Shown: positions 12,901 to 27,900 of the stretch, piece after piece
Position numbering within the stretch: the stretch's first letter is position 1
Layout: every line of letters begins with the position of its first letter
Assembly (NCBI GenBank): GCA_903813345.2
Contig: CAIIXF020000001.1
Location: 5,024,001-5,084,000 of the forward strand
DNA length: 60,000 nucleotides
Reading direction: 5' to 3'
Source of the DNA: Owenia fusiformis
Taxonomy: Eukaryota; Annelida; Polychaeta; Sabellida; Oweniidae
The notes under the pieces: generated by a model
Databases searched by the model: none
Told to the model about the DNA's origin: nothing
Seen by the model: only the letters and a program-made list of their open reading frames with translations
Made by a program: the position numbers and the translations under genes

Positions 12901-15900
12901 TTAAAGGCTTCTCATATAATTTGAATAACTTAACGTTTTCGGTTCAGGACATGGTTTATGATATTTTGCATAATGTAATTTGAATGACCTTCGTAATGTT
13001 TACTGCTTAATTATAAATGTCCTGGACATGTATGAGTGTCTAAGATATGTTGTTTTAGGATTTGAAACACCCTTTGCATTCTAATTTCAGTGGGTATCAT
13101 ACATGGACCTTTCTCTCTGAAACGCCATTGCTTGGTGGATGATAGGGTGAAGATGATGAATTATGTTACGCCACACTCCACAATTGCCTACCAAGAAGAC
13201 ATCTCTTGAAAAGTAGAAGCAGTGAAACTGACCCTAAAGATGATTTTAACACTAACACACAAGTCACCAAAAGGTAAACGAATAGGTACAATGGTACAAT
13301 AAGCAAACACGATTGTATAATTCACATTCTAAATTACCAGTCACATTTCCATTATAGTCATACCTGTTTCTGTATCACTAATACTGACAATAACACTGAC
13401 TTATATAATATATAGTATTTACTATTTACTGTATTGTGTTGTCTATCATTTCTTCATACCCCATGTAGAATATTGGTTATACTGGGATGCCTTCTACAAA
13501 TTGACTAAGATTCCATAATTATGATTAAGGGTGAAAATCAAGGATTCGCACTTACCCTTTTTAAGATCTGGTGGCATTGGACTGAGGCCCCCTAGTGCTG
13601 GTATTGGGGAATCACTTGTGGGTACACTGACGTCACTTATACTCGACATACTGTCCTGAAAATACACCAAACACAATATGAAGATAAACTTCAGTTTTTG
13701 ATATCACTCATTAGCGTTCTTCAGGACTTCGTGCAATTTAAGTAGCAGAAGTCTCGCTCTGGGGAAATAGTTTGTTTTTCCCAAAGCTCGCAACCATTTG
13801 GGTACGTGGGAATTGTCTGCAGTAGTTGAAGCAGCAAAATCAAAATATGCCGACGAAATCAGATTTTGAAAGTGTTAATCATTATCAAACTGGACGTCAA
13901 AATATTCTCTAATGCAATAGTCGACCATGCTACGTAGGCATAGTGAAAGAAGAATCATTATATCTAATACATAAGAAATTGATACTATCGCAGAAAGCAA
14001 TTTTACCTATACATTCATCGCATTTATTAGCGGAAAGAAAATGATATCCCCAAAGAGCCAGGGGTCACACGAACAGCGAATAGTCAAAGCGCATAAAGAA
14101 ATTCTCTAGAACCATGAGAGCCATTTCCGCAGTTGCCTAGTAACCAGTGAATTAGAGTTCCAATTCAAAGGTAGACCTGCACCGCTTAGGAGAAGATAAC
14201 GGCCAACCAAAAGCTTCGATTTTAATTTGCCTTGCAACGGATGAGGTTTTTTCTTTGTGTAAAAGGGGTGTAGTCGTATCGATTATTTCGTGGAAAACAA
14301 GCCAGTGTTCCCTGATTCCAAATATCTAATATATTCTGGGATTTGCCTTTGTGACTCATAAAATTGGCTTCAATTTCAACAATGGATAATGCTCTCATTT
14401 TTTCAACTGATTTTCATGGCATTTACACAAGAGTACAAACGTTATACTTGTACCATATGGTGCACTCTATTCAAAAATAATGCCCAATAATCTATGTTCT
14501 GCATTGATGTTGAGATTAATTAAAAGTTTGTTGAAGCACTTGAAATCAGGCCATAGTTTTATATAGTTAATCGATATACCTGAGGTAAAACCTGAAATGG
14601 GACATCAACTTTTATTAGCATTTGATCAAAATGAAAACAGGGAGCATATTGGCGTAATTAATCGGATTGGTAGATTATTCAGAACACGAAATTGAGACGA
14701 AATAGACGTTACACCTCACGGAGATGTTCATGATTGACATATGACGATCGTGGGAGTTAGATGGCAACACAAGCAAATGTTACAACCCAAACTTACCAAT
14801 GAAAACCAAAGTGACCAGTAAATGTCCCCGAATAAATCTTCAGATTTGCCCTTAGTTATTTCTAGTGTGTATTTCTAATGTATATATTCTAATGTATATA
14901 TTTAGACAAAACGCGCATGACATGATTGAAGTCATTGTCAAATCGTATTTATTTATTTAGTTAGTTTGATGAATTTATGAATGATTAATGATAATAGATT
15001 AAATATATTCACTGTATCTACCAGTCGACTACATAACGTCTCTCAGAAGCAACACTGGATGTCACATTGTTTTTAAATAGTTTCATGCAATTTTGCAATG
15101 TACGTTTTCCAAATATATTATGAATGATGTAAATGAATAATTTAATGAATAAAAGAGTAAAAACAAAATGCAGATTTAAACCCTTACTAAAAACATCTTG
15201 GTTTACAAGGTTTCAGTTGCTCCGTCGAACATGAAAAGAGCCTACACCTTTTTTAAAGTTTACATATGACTTATTTAGTCATGCATATTATGGGAAACAC
15301 AAGACGCTTATGATCATTTTTGATTGGTTCTATTAAAATGTTTTTGACTTTGAGGTTATCAATAAAAAATATATTTAAAAGTATGAAGTCATATGAAAAA
15401 ATCAAAGGATCTGAAATATGGAGCATTTCAAAGCATAGAGGACTTCTGAACGACGATTCAAGCCTTTTGGTATTATCTATCTAGACACCATTATGAAAGC
15501 ACACAATTCATCATTTCCACGAAGGTCAAGATATGGAAGAATGAAGGAGTTGAGAAAACCTCCTCAAATAATCAGAAAACGTGTAAAAATTGTTTGTTAT
15601 CAAAATAATGTATGGTACAAGAGTTTGGTCAAAACGTTTTTTATTGTTGGCTTTGAGAAATTCGTCAACACGTATAAGTGTGTCAAAGCTATCAGGATGA
15701 ACAACTTGGAAGTCATTGCAAAACTCCGAGGAATTGCTGATCAAAATGAAGGCTAATCATGGATGACATGTGATCTCATGATTTCATGTGATCTAAGGCA
15801 ATCAATAATGGTTTAACATATTTCAAAGGATAACATGCATTGTATGATTGTTCATGAATCCTCTTGCAATAAAACAACATTCAAAGATAACACATAAAAC

Positions 15901-18900
15901 TCTAAGCATGAACAATACGGGGCTTGAAAGGTAAAATGAATAATATATTCCAAATATGTAGTTTAACGATAGTTTACGATTACTTTCCGATATTTAGATT
16001 AGGTTATATGAAGGTTATTGCTAAATAAATTCCCTAGCTACATCAGTACACACATGCTATATACAGGAACATTAGGTTGTATTCAATAATCTCTTCTGCA
16101 TATCTGTCTGTGTATCAATACAATAAGGCTATAGCTTGTGCTGAACATATGTGTGATAATATTCACTATTCACAAAAACGGAGAAGATCCTGCTTGTGTT
16201 TTATATACTTACAACTCAGTTACAGCTTCTTGATCCGATCGCGCCCTTTCCTTCTTATAATTCACGACCCCTTTGGGATCACCGCATACAATATGGTATT
16301 GCTTTTCTCCGGAATTTATCTAGGCCTATCTTGTCACAGTTCTATCTCTATATTCCCAATGTTTCTTGTGGTCTATATCTGTTGTAAATATCAATAAAGG
16401 AATTAACTCAGAGAGACACGCGCCACGTATGGTAGCATCGCCCCTATACCGTGTATTGTAGTATATGATTAATCCCCTTCTCGCCAGCCTCGTGTTACAT
16501 TGGCCCTGCTATTGCCTCTACAGTACGAATACATTATCGATTTTACACAATTTAGGCTTCAGCGGTAATTTGGTCAAATATAATCCAACAATTATTGGTT
16601 TTCAGCACGACGTTACACCATCCCTCAACTTTGAATAAAGTTTGTCCAGAACGATAATGAAAGACAATGGCCAAAATAATAATCAATGGACGCAAGTTAA
16701 GAATTTCGTTCCAAATTATCGAAGAATATAATTACATTACCAAACCTACGATATAAACATACGAAATTGTTGTTATTGTTTTTATTTTGCTATTGCCATA
16801 CGTGTACGTATACTAAACAGATGAATGCAGTCACATTCCAATTTAATAACACCTATCAAAGTAACTATGAACAGGTGTATGCTACTCCCATGTGAACATA
16901 ATATATGTACATAATGATGTCCAAAATTGAAGAAAAGTCTCAACTCTGGAAAAACGTGACTATACGTGTATGATTGTGTTGTAAGATAACTAACCGATCT
17001 CACTTCGACGCAATTATTATGGGTAACCACTTTGCTGATCGGATTGGATCGGAGCAGAATGCGCCATTAAACGCTTCCTCTGGCGTCTAAGTACTTTTTA
17101 CAACACCGATTACATAAATTACCTGAGCGTTGAATCTAATAAATCAAGGACGAATACCGCATTTTCAATGGTCCATCCCTATTACCAATATCAACTATTA
17201 TTGATAAAAAATCTAGGAGGTCGTCGCAGTGTGTAATTTATTAGAAAGGCTCGCAAGTTATTTGACATGGAGGGCTTGGTTCACCTTAGGGGTACACGTC
17301 AAACCCCTTGAGTATCGATCTATGGTAATTACAGTGGAACGTGTGCGGACTAACTGTGGCTATTATCTCCTGAGAACGTCTCTCTTCTTCATGAATCAGT
17401 GGCTCAATGCCGGTTACTCTTCCCACATTCTCACCGAATCGGCCTTTGTTCGCAAGCACCCACCTGGTGCAAAAAACGCATACTACTGTGCACTGTCCCC
17501 TCCCCTCAAAACAAAGCACATATAAATCAATTCTAATAAATTAAAATTTGACTACGAACTTTTTAACACTGTTGTTTTTATACAGTATTTAATATCTTCA
17601 TCGCATTTTTTCATTATCAGCTATAAATGCATCTTTTCTTAAACAATGAGTGTATGAAAAACACGCTATTATGATTACGGCTGTAAAACAACCTATTTCG
17701 AGTCAAGGCGATCGTTTTTCTTATTTCAATTAAAATCAATACCTAAAGTAGGCCTATTAATAGAAATAAAGGTAAAGATGTTTATTTCAAAGGCAGTTGT
17801 GCCCGTTTCTATTTTTTCATATGATTCTTGTTACAGAAGTAAAGGTGCAACAGCAGTTTGTTATCGATCAATAAAGGAGGGTTTCGTTATAAACCTTTCA
17901 ATATATTAACTAAATTAAAACAATATTTGATGACATGCCAAATATCATTCCATAATATTCATATCACCCATACAGTTTGTATATATTTCGAATGAAAAAC
18001 TATGGGAAGCTGTATGCTGACACGTTTTAAACCATTTTCCCAAATCAGATCAACACAAATTTTCTATTTACTTTGTTTTTATCAAAGTATTTACTTTTCT
18101 TCTTACAATTACAATTTTTAAAATGGAAAAATTATGATGAATTTGCATATTTGGATAACTCGTAAGAGCATTTTTCAAAATACACGAAGAAATGTTTACT
18201 TTTAGAGTTTCACTTCCATTTATCAATATTAAGCATCTCTTCCCATGACCAGTGTCGCAAAATCACCCATTGCGCATACTTAATCTACTTCGTGACCATA
18301 CAGTTATGTAGCACAACATGTTATTGCGACTAGCGTTTGATATATGACTACAGCTACTGTAAAACAAATGGGACAATGGAATGTGAATTTTTACTTTCCA
18401 GCAGGGTATGCTTTTGCTAAAATAAAGTGGAATTGGCATGACTGGTTTCTATTTAATATTAAGTATATTATAATTATACCTTTCTTTGTGTGAAACGGCA
18501 TCTCAAATTATCAAAATTGTTCCAAACAATAACGTTAGACGAAAATCACTAAAACTAAGCTTTGGTATATTACTCGGGGTCAAGACTGTTGAAAAACAAT
18601 AAAACGTCTCGTTTAGGTTCTGCAAAAATACCTACATGTATATGACCCGAGGAAAGACAACTTCAATTCCAACACGGTCGCATGGATGCAGTTTTTCGTG
18701 ATTTCACATCGCCATTCATTACGTGGCGTCTACGAGCAGAATATGGGTATTCTGACGCACTTAAGATGTTCCTTAAAACATCTTAATAACCATGCTCCTG
18801 TACCTGACTTATCTCTATTACCATGACAACGGGTTATTATCTGATTCCTACCTGAGCCTATAAGTGGGTAGACTAAATTGGAACGAAATCTTTATTTCTT

Positions 18901-21900
18901 GTATTGATCAGTTCCTCAGCGATGTTCTGTGCACCTCCCTAGTGTAGAATTTCACCGAACGCCGCGTCCAAAACATTCAGATCAATACTAGAGAGACTAA
19001 AAACCACCATTAGCTAATGGAAGTAAGAGAAAAAGCAGAACGCCTACCTGTATGTTTGTTACGATGTATGAGAGGGTTTTGTTCGGTTTTTCAAGCCGAT
19101 TGGTACACAGAAGTGCCCACGGGAGCATCTGAACTGACATCGGTACATAAACATGGTAATAAATGTTCAACAGTTAACACTTGTCACCTGGTCGTCACAT
19201 TAAATGGTTAAAACACTGACTTACAAGGGCCGGCGTGTAACAATGTATACCCAATAAAACATGAAAAACATTTAAGTTTTGGATGTAACTTGGGGCAGTA
19301 TTTGCAAAACTTAATGGCATTCTTCTCATAGATATACGCTAAATTGGGTCATTCAAGCAATTGCTTATGAAACTATAACGCGGTGAAAAAAGGAGCGAGG
19401 AATTATTTAGCGTTAGCTGCAAATTGTTGTATTCCTCGATTCAAAACTGCTAAGTAAAATATCAAGTATCACTGATCATTGAGAAAACACAATGTACTCT
19501 ATTAGAAAAGGAAGACAAAATGAATAATGTAAGCTGATTCTGAACAAATACAGAACCTCCATTCTAATTTATCAGAGTCACTTTTTATCTAATGCTTGTA
19601 TATTCTAAAGGATAGTAAAGGCTTTGGATCCTACAATGCAGAACATCGTGATCATCCAGATTGATGTTTGGAGCCCCGTGTTGACAGAACCTCAAAATAG
19701 GACAAACTTTCGTGGAATTTGCACTAAGTTTTTCTTATTCTTATTTGCAGCTGTCATTTTGAACCTAGATGTTCTTAACACCCCCATTCAATTAACATAA
19801 TTAGTGGAACGTATGCGAATTGTGGATATGAACCGATAGAACATATTTAAACTCCTCTATAGGTTTAACAATTTTGGACTACAAGTTAAAACATGATGAT
19901 GTTAGAACTCGAATTTACATTTATCCAATTTATTATCGAGTTAGAAATATAAATTGACTTCATTTCCAAAGACTCCAACTTTTGTATGATTGTTGAACAC
20001 CCTAGAACATGAGTACTCTCCTCATTTCGGCACCCGTCTGTCGGTCAACCAACGGTGGTGAAGACCGAGCGTGCGAAGATGCAAGTATTTGGTGTAATGG
20101 TTTTAGTTTTGACACGTACACATTCAGTCAAGTTTAGCTATAGTCTACCAGGTCTTTTTGTACTTTAGAACTGGTGAGGTACACGCGACTGAAATACACC
20201 TGTGGTACGTACTAGGTAAAAACGATACGGGTGCGATCTGAGCCTCAGGGTGCGATAGAGAGTATGTTTCTTTCGGGATTCCAGAATTGTAATGTGTAAT
20301 ACTATAGCAATCTTTGAACTGATCTGCCATCTATAAATAATGATAACTTTTATATTGTGCTCTCTCGTTAAACGTTTGAGGGAGACAAAGTATTGATCGA
20401 AGATGTAAATAAAGCTTTGAAAAAATCTTGACCTATTCAATAGAATCAATGAACTTGAAAACACCTTTTAACCCTGAGTATAGAAGAATAAATTTAAAGA
20501 AATGAGAGTATGTCGTAAATATTAATAATAATGACTCCTGTTCACTCTTGACTAAGTTGTCATAAATTCAGTTTTCAAAACAGGTCAGTTTGAATTCTTA
20601 GAATTAAAATCAACATGGCCCAGTTTTCAATCTTTTGGAAATGTATTTTAAATCAAGATCGTACTTGCCATCAAGAAAGTATATGTGTGCTAGTGACGGG
20701 GCTCCAAATTTAAATGGAATGTATCTAGGTAGACCACTGGATATGGCAGTCTCGAATTACATTTTTTAATTTTAGTAATATTGTTCAAGGATCGAAAATA
20801 CCATCAATTCTGCGGTCGAGTTTGAAGTTGATAGAATGTTATCAAAATGCTCTTGAACTGGTGAAATGTAGATCCCCATTCGTATTTGATAAAAAAGATA
20901 ATTATGTTGTTTTCAATAAACTGTCCTAATACCATAAAGGTCCCGAGGTTATTTGACAGACATGTTTTTGTCACAAGTTAAGGAACAAGGATGTCATCGT
21001 AGGAACATGTGAGAAAAAGTTGAACTGAGGTCATGTGACCAGTTTTCAATCATATGTTTTGTCTGAACCTTGGTTATACCAGTGATCTAAGCCTACCCTC
21101 TAAAGCTTTTAGTATCCCAATATCCCAGATGCGAGTAGAAATAATCTTGATTTACGTCATTAAAAATTCACAATTCAGTCAAACTGATGTCATATTTGGA
21201 ATCTTCATGTAAAATTACATTTAGAAATGTGGTTTTGAAAAGACTTTATCAACTTTGAAAATTAAATTTTCTTTGAAAATGTGACTTCTAGGTCGGGGAG
21301 ATTCCCCATAGAGCCCATGTTGTAAAACCACAAAAAGTGAAATATCTTTTATTGTGTTGGGCAGATAATATTTTCTTTTACTGGACATATTTTAATTTGT
21401 ATAACTATCAGTTACATAAAGGTAATATGAAAAGTGAACCATTAAAACTGATGCATATTCAAGTTTAAGGGAATTTTGTAATACCCTGCCATGTTAATTC
21501 CCCCGAGTCAGCCACCTGGTGGCGAAACTGCTAACTACCTACTCGCATCTGAGTAATTGGCTAAGTTGACTATTGTCATATGCATATTTGTGAACTCCAA
21601 TGACGGTCCGCTAATTAACACCCACGTGTTAATTATTGAACTGTATTTTGATATCCTACAAAGAGTGTTGTCACGATGTCATATTTAAACTGCTGGTGGA
21701 CCAATTTTCTTTATATAAGTAGTAAAGAGATGTACAGGGGGCCGTTGACTAGAAAATGCAAATCGCATTCTCTGTCTCCCTAAAAATCAAAATGGTAGTT
21801 GAGATGAGTAAATTGCGAACTTGAATCGTCTTTCTTATTCATGAAAATTAAAATCGTTCATCTTTAGCCAAAGATCTTTTTGTAAGTTCTGAGCTCATAA

Positions 21901-24900
21901 TAATAACGAATCATCATATTATATGTTTTTTATGGAACAACATTCTTTCTCCTCCGGTTGCCGGGATTAAAACAGTTGAATTAAGGGGCTGAGGAACAGT
22001 TTAGCACCATCTTTCAATGAGCCCTTCTCATTGCCCTAAATGATTATTAGGATAAACTTATTGAAGGTGTTGGATGCAAAGGTATTCAGTATTTATCCTC
22101 ACGAGGTCAACGACCCCTAAAGGTCAATCTCCATCGGAAATGACAATGTTTATCTCGCAATATAGAATGGAAACGGACATTAACCTTAACACCCATGAAC
22201 GTAAAATATATTTACCTCTTCCATTTTGACTTCGCCATTTTGATACATGAATCCGTCCCCAACCTGTCCCTTTCCACGCATGTGATTAAGATATGCTGTT
22301 GTGATGGGCATACTATAGTCTATTATAGGTTGGTCCAGTGAGGTGTTCGCTGTTACATTATTGTTCTCTCCACTATGCATGCGCTTCTGACAGTCTGCGC
22401 ACGAGAGAAGAAAATGCGTCACTGCTTCACGTGGTATAAACGAATAGGTTTCAGAAATCTGGAATCAATGGAAGACAGTATGTAAATGTATATCATAAAA
22501 GTACAGGTTGATCCGAAAACGTCAACTTATTTATTCGCTAATAATTTCTTTCACTGCTATGGGTTTCAAAACCATACAGTGAGGCCAATTATGTAATTGT
22601 TCCCCAGAATTTCATTCAGGTACATTCGGCCAGTGTATTTCTTGTTACATGTGCATGAAAACAGGGATTTTAATGGTTAATTTCAGTGGCAGAACTTTCG
22701 TATCTAGTTAACGACACTTTGATTCGCAGGTACAGACAAACGAAATCACCAATTTGTAATACAAAAGATGTTGGTCATTCGACCTGGCGTTTACTTAAGT
22801 ATGATCTGTCATATAATTATATTAATATGCGTTATATCGCGAATTACTCTAATTTGTATATAAATATCAAATTGCTTCCCGACTGTGAACTAAATTAAGT
22901 ATTGTGTTGAAAATTACATAATTTGGGTCTCTTATAGGTATGAGTCTAATCCGAATAATTCGAATATAACTAGAACCACTGATGGAAAAAATTTGAAAAA
23001 ATTAGTCCAGTTTCTCCAGTTATTATATTTTTGAAAGACCTTTTTTAACAACATTAGCAAATATAGACGTGGTATGGCCCACGAAGAAGGCAGAAGAAAA
23101 TTATTGTATTTGATATGACAAAAACCAGCACTCGGCAGAATGTTTACTACGATTACCTTCCAATGCATATATGTGTAGAGGAAGAGTTTCAAGATGCTCC
23201 ATTGACGGAAAAACAAATGACGCAATTTGCAACAAGGTTCTGATCCTATATACATCGGGATAACAGTAGGTCAAATGGTAAAGGGTTTGGAATGGCTTAA
23301 TTATATTTAAGGAACATTCATGTTGTGCAATCTGTTATTGGTTCTTGTCTATACTTAATATAGCTACGATATTAGTCATGTGTTAATTGATATGACTTAT
23401 ACTCCAGTCATGTATGAGATGTAACTAAGCAATGAGGACCAAACATCACTGTACGGCGACTCACCGCTTTGTAGGTTCGTTTTTGTCCCGCATGTTTTCC
23501 ACTTCGTCCCTCCATTTCAACATGTACAGAATATATAATATCGAAGAAATCTTCCACCACTGCCACACGTTTGTAGACCCTGTCTTCGTCTGGAGCATCT
23601 TCAGCCTGCAATAAGATAAACATATGCCATAGGAACTCAAATATTTGATAGGCTAAGAACTTCAAAGCTTTAATAAGCAGATGCCATGACCAGATAGCAA
23701 TTTCGTAAAAATAAAAATTCGTTACACTTGGCTCATAAGAAGAAAATGTTCGTCCTCGGATTAGTAATAGGCGGATGTGTACCAATGGGTTGCGTGTTGA
23801 AACCAATTGGACAGAGAAGTATATAAGCTACAGAATGACTACAATATTGGGCGAGTAACCAGGTAATTACACAGATTTTCTCTAGTACACCATACGCTAA
23901 CTGAATGATAAATCAACTAGTTGCCATGGAAACGTATCCTGTCCCGGTAACTCTAATGTATGCTTACTTCATCTCGGCGACAGGACAATCTTATAGTGTT
24001 GAACCAGTGAATACACACTTAATTCCATCATGCTGCCTTCTCGGCTTGCATGTCACTTCCTAGAGAGGACATATGGTTTCAATCTACGATTACAAAGATA
24101 ATCGTATCTTATGTATAATACATTGCCATTGACCATTCTACTTATTCAAACGAGTTGTGATTACCTGGAAGGGTTAATAGGAGTAGCGCCGAAGTTATCA
24201 GTTCTTGTTTAACAACCATCTCTCGGATGTCACTAATTTCTAACAATCAAACCACACACGGTAACATCAAACCAGTAGAATCATGGCAATAGAGCAAGCC
24301 ACACCAAGTTCAAGTCAACATAGCAAACAGAGAGTTCACATCAATAAAGCAAGTCACACAGAGCTCAAGTAAATAGAGAGAGCGACGTATTTTTCAAACC
24401 GACACATATTTGTAATAATATTTAGTGATACATGTACACACCACAGGCCACTTGTCTGGTTTCATGTGAAGCTAAATTATGAAAGTTTCGCTGTCGCCAA
24501 GGACGGATTTGCTATAAAATCAACCACTCGATATAACTGATACATATTGAGATGTACTCTGTATCATTGAAATTCCACCTTGATGTCAAAATATATCTTT
24601 TTAAGTACCACAGGGGATCCAGAGTTTTAGTGAATAGGAACTCCTTCTCTATACCATTTCCACCAAAATCTTGCATCTTTATGTTCTAGGACACCTTTTC
24701 TAGAGATGCAGAAAGTCTGTACACTAAATCATGTAGTTAAGAATTTTGAAGCCTCTGAATATGCGACTGAAAATGTTCAACAATAAGGAAAGATTGCTGA
24801 ATGGAATTTTTCGAATTTTCTTGAAAATATGCCTACTTCATTGTTTGAAAAGTACACCATAAATAACGTTTTTTCCATTTTTAATTAGGTTGGTTACAAT

Positions 24901-27900
24901 AGTTAACGTTGTCGTTGGTCAGTAGGGCCGTGCCACCTACAGGGTTTCACTAATTTGATATCAACGCGTCGCATTAATTAGCTTAAAACAACGCTGCTTG
25001 GACTATTTGACTTCTTTAAAAGAAAACCGTAGCTTTTTACGGTGTAATAAACATTTAACTAAAAACCTGTACCGTATTCGGTATACAAGGAATAAAATCG
25101 AGTTTTTCATTTTACGATTCCCAAATCGCACAATGTGCACTCGCTAGTTTTTTTCAAAAGAAAGCACATTTGTTCGAATACAAGATATAATAGGAAACTA
25201 TATCCATCGAAGTTTAACTAATTCGTTAATACAAGCTGAACGAAAGATGCAACCCTCTATTTTTATTAGGTGCGGAATACCACCTTTTATCAAAATAAAC
25301 GTTTTTGCGATGTAGTGATATCACATTGTGTTAAGTGTTTTAGGCGTTTAGTGTAACATCATGAAAATCAGATCAAAATTATGAAATTAGACCAAGTATA
25401 TTACAGGCTGTGGATCCTACAATGGTACAATAGGTTTCCCACCAAAAGTTTGACAAATGTAGTCGTCATAGTTATTATTTGGGAGATTTTTTAAAAACCT
25501 TAAACATTTTGAATAACTTCACAAATTGATTGATAACATATCGCAATTTTTTTGTTTTTGAGATCTTAGGTTCATGTTGTCTGCAATTTTGTCACCCTTA
25601 CAGATTTAATTCTACCTTTAGTGGAGAAGTTATGTTTCAATAGTCTTGCTACAATCCCTTGTGACAGAGTTGTTGAAGGAGATAGTCCGGGGTCTTGAAA
25701 TAGGACTATTTGTTGAAAGCATTTGAATGCTACTTGTATATCATATTTCTGCTTCAGAATGCATCGTGTCTTGCAATAAACATGATCTAACGCTCAACAG
25801 AACTATATTCATACTTCCCAATGACTCGAAGGCACAAAACGAGAATCCTACAGAGAATTCAAGCTGAAATCTCGGGATGTTTGTTAATGACAATGGTGTC
25901 AGTTGTCTGGAAGAGATCAGTACAAAATAATTACTTTGTGATGCACCTGCGGCGTGAACGTTGCAAACAGTTTTTAATTTTCTCCAATAGCATCTTACAG
26001 GCCACCTACCCCGGGCACAGAGAACTAAGAAATAAATATACAGTTTTGATGCTGTAGATCAAATGAACCCACAAAGTAGCTTGCGTGGCCTTTTATGGGA
26101 GTTTGGACATAAAATAAATGCAAGATACTGCACTGATTGGGTAGCTTCAACCTGATCGATACGTTCTCAATACATTGATTAGGTAAGGCTATGATCAAAG
26201 GATTACCTCAGAGTGGAGATGAAGCTGTCTTTTAAGTAGCGAAATCAAACTATTGGGAATGGTACAAGCCATCAAGACTAGCCTGGCAAACAACTTAATT
26301 GGATATTGGCAATGCTCTAAACGTTTCAATTGTTTATTTAAACTTTGGAAGTCGAAGATGGTCAATAGGTTATAGGTAACACATTCCATCTAATACCAAT
26401 AAAAAGGAGTATATTAGGTTAACAATACGGTTACAAATATGTTTTATATCTTTTATAAGTTCATGTTTTACATATAGTCAGTCTATTTTAATAAAAGAAT
26501 TTACCGAATAACTATATGATTAAGTCACAATTTGCATTTACATAAACGTCTTGAAAGGAAGCGATGGGGTATCACTGATTCCAAAGCAATCTCGTTTAAG
26601 ATTCGTTCGATTTAAGTTTTTAGGGGATTTTGAAATGTAAATGAAACAATGTACACCTTCGGCATCATTCATTATATACTACAAATATATCTTGATATCA
26701 ATTGTCAAAAAATGAATTTCAAGCGATTTTAGCATCAAACAAATTGGAACAACCGATAACCCACACTACTCACACGCGCAATCACAAATTACTACACACA
26801 GGTATACGTTAGTTTTAGTAAGGCCCCAATGGAAAGCTGGCAACGTTTCTATACATCGCTCTCTATCGCTTGATAAGTGAAGTAAATGAAATAATTTAAA
26901 ACAATATCCATGATCTCATAGGCCTTATTGTGCTGCTCGTCATTCTATTATTTTTGAATAAATATTTCAAAGACAACAAATAGCTTCAGTTAGGACAGCT
27001 CAAATGAAGATAAAGCCAATTTTTCTACTACCATAAGTATGCCATTATGTATATCCTTAACTAGAGAGCATTACATTAACGCATATTAGTAAGTCGTGTT
27101 GGGTTGATTCAGTGCTAAAACCATCGAGGAAGAATCTGGAATGAATACACTGAAAAACCAAACGTACATTTTTCTGATTCGAAAACCAATAACCAATAAG
27201 TCCGAAACAATCACTTCTTTAAATGCCTTTGTATACATGTCCCAGCACGAAAGTGGCGTAATTCATTTTGAAAATTCTGACAAAATAGTTATCTTCCTTT
27301 CTCATCCATGACTGTGTCGATAATTAAAGGTCATTATCGGTAAATTAGCAGAACTTCGGATTTGATAAAAGGGTGTCCAACAGCGTCCATACTGGTTTAG
27401 TCATTTAGTCATAAAGAATGGCGTGTATGATGATCAAATTAGTTTTTTTGGATACTACTTTTCAATGTCAGAATATGGACTATTACTTTTACACCAATGT
27501 TTTCTTTCAGGCGTACGAAATATCTCGCTGGATCCATAAGTGGATCTGGAAATTGACAAAGGACATACATTATTTATCGACACCCCCTTTAGCCCTTTTC
27601 CGAAAATTTTGGGCAGTTTTCTCAAATGGGCCCCTTTTTCCAGGAGAGTCCCATATTTTCAAAACGTGGTACCTAGTTCTGAAAATGAGGTTTTATTTTA
27701 GCCCTAAAATGAAATGAAATGAAATGAATAGTGCCCCAACCCTTGAAAGGGATGGGTGTGTCCTCTAAATAAATGCGTCACAGGTATCAAGATAAACATC
27801 AGTTATCGTAGGGCACACGCTCTCTTATCCTATTGTATTGAGTCAACAGCTTTGCCGCATGTACAAAATGATTTATTGTATTTGTATGATGCTCTAAACA

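Larger units (their letters stand above)
13656..22215. other. NOL4 intron 3 (8.6 kb), non-coding, with less AT-rich blocks at 17.0-17.5 and 18.7-19.2 kb
   Basis: The largest NOL4 intron. Most is AT-rich and featureless. Two blocks have higher GC and complexity (about 17020-17520 and 18660-19210) and stand out as possible regulatory or conserved non-coding sequence. Small palindromes lie at 18761-18786 and 19007-19020. ORFs at 16077-16397 and 17229-17525 look accidental. A diverged dispersed repeat lies near 21285-21500. Confidence 0.45.

Noticed and set aside
15493-15756. Plus 87-codon and minus 72-codon ORFs
   Set aside because: The minus translation looks vaguely protein-like but I could not match it to any family and there are no clear splice sites.
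16077-16397. 106-codon plus ORF in NOL4 intron 3
   Set aside because: Hydrophobic, cysteine- and tyrosine-rich translation typical of random AT-rich DNA; no homology recognised.
17229-17525. Overlapping ORFs on both strands in a GC-richer block
   Set aside because: Neither peptide is recognisable; GC content alone reduces stops. Kept only as a possible conserved non-coding block.
22932-23255. 107-codon minus ORF in NOL4 intron 2
   Set aside because: Same strand as NOL4 but no conserved sequence; NOL4 exons 2 and 3 join in phase without it.
27418-27717. 99-codon plus ORF in NOL4 intron 1
   Set aside because: No motif; the 3' half is in a simple-sequence-rich patch with an AATGA microsatellite.
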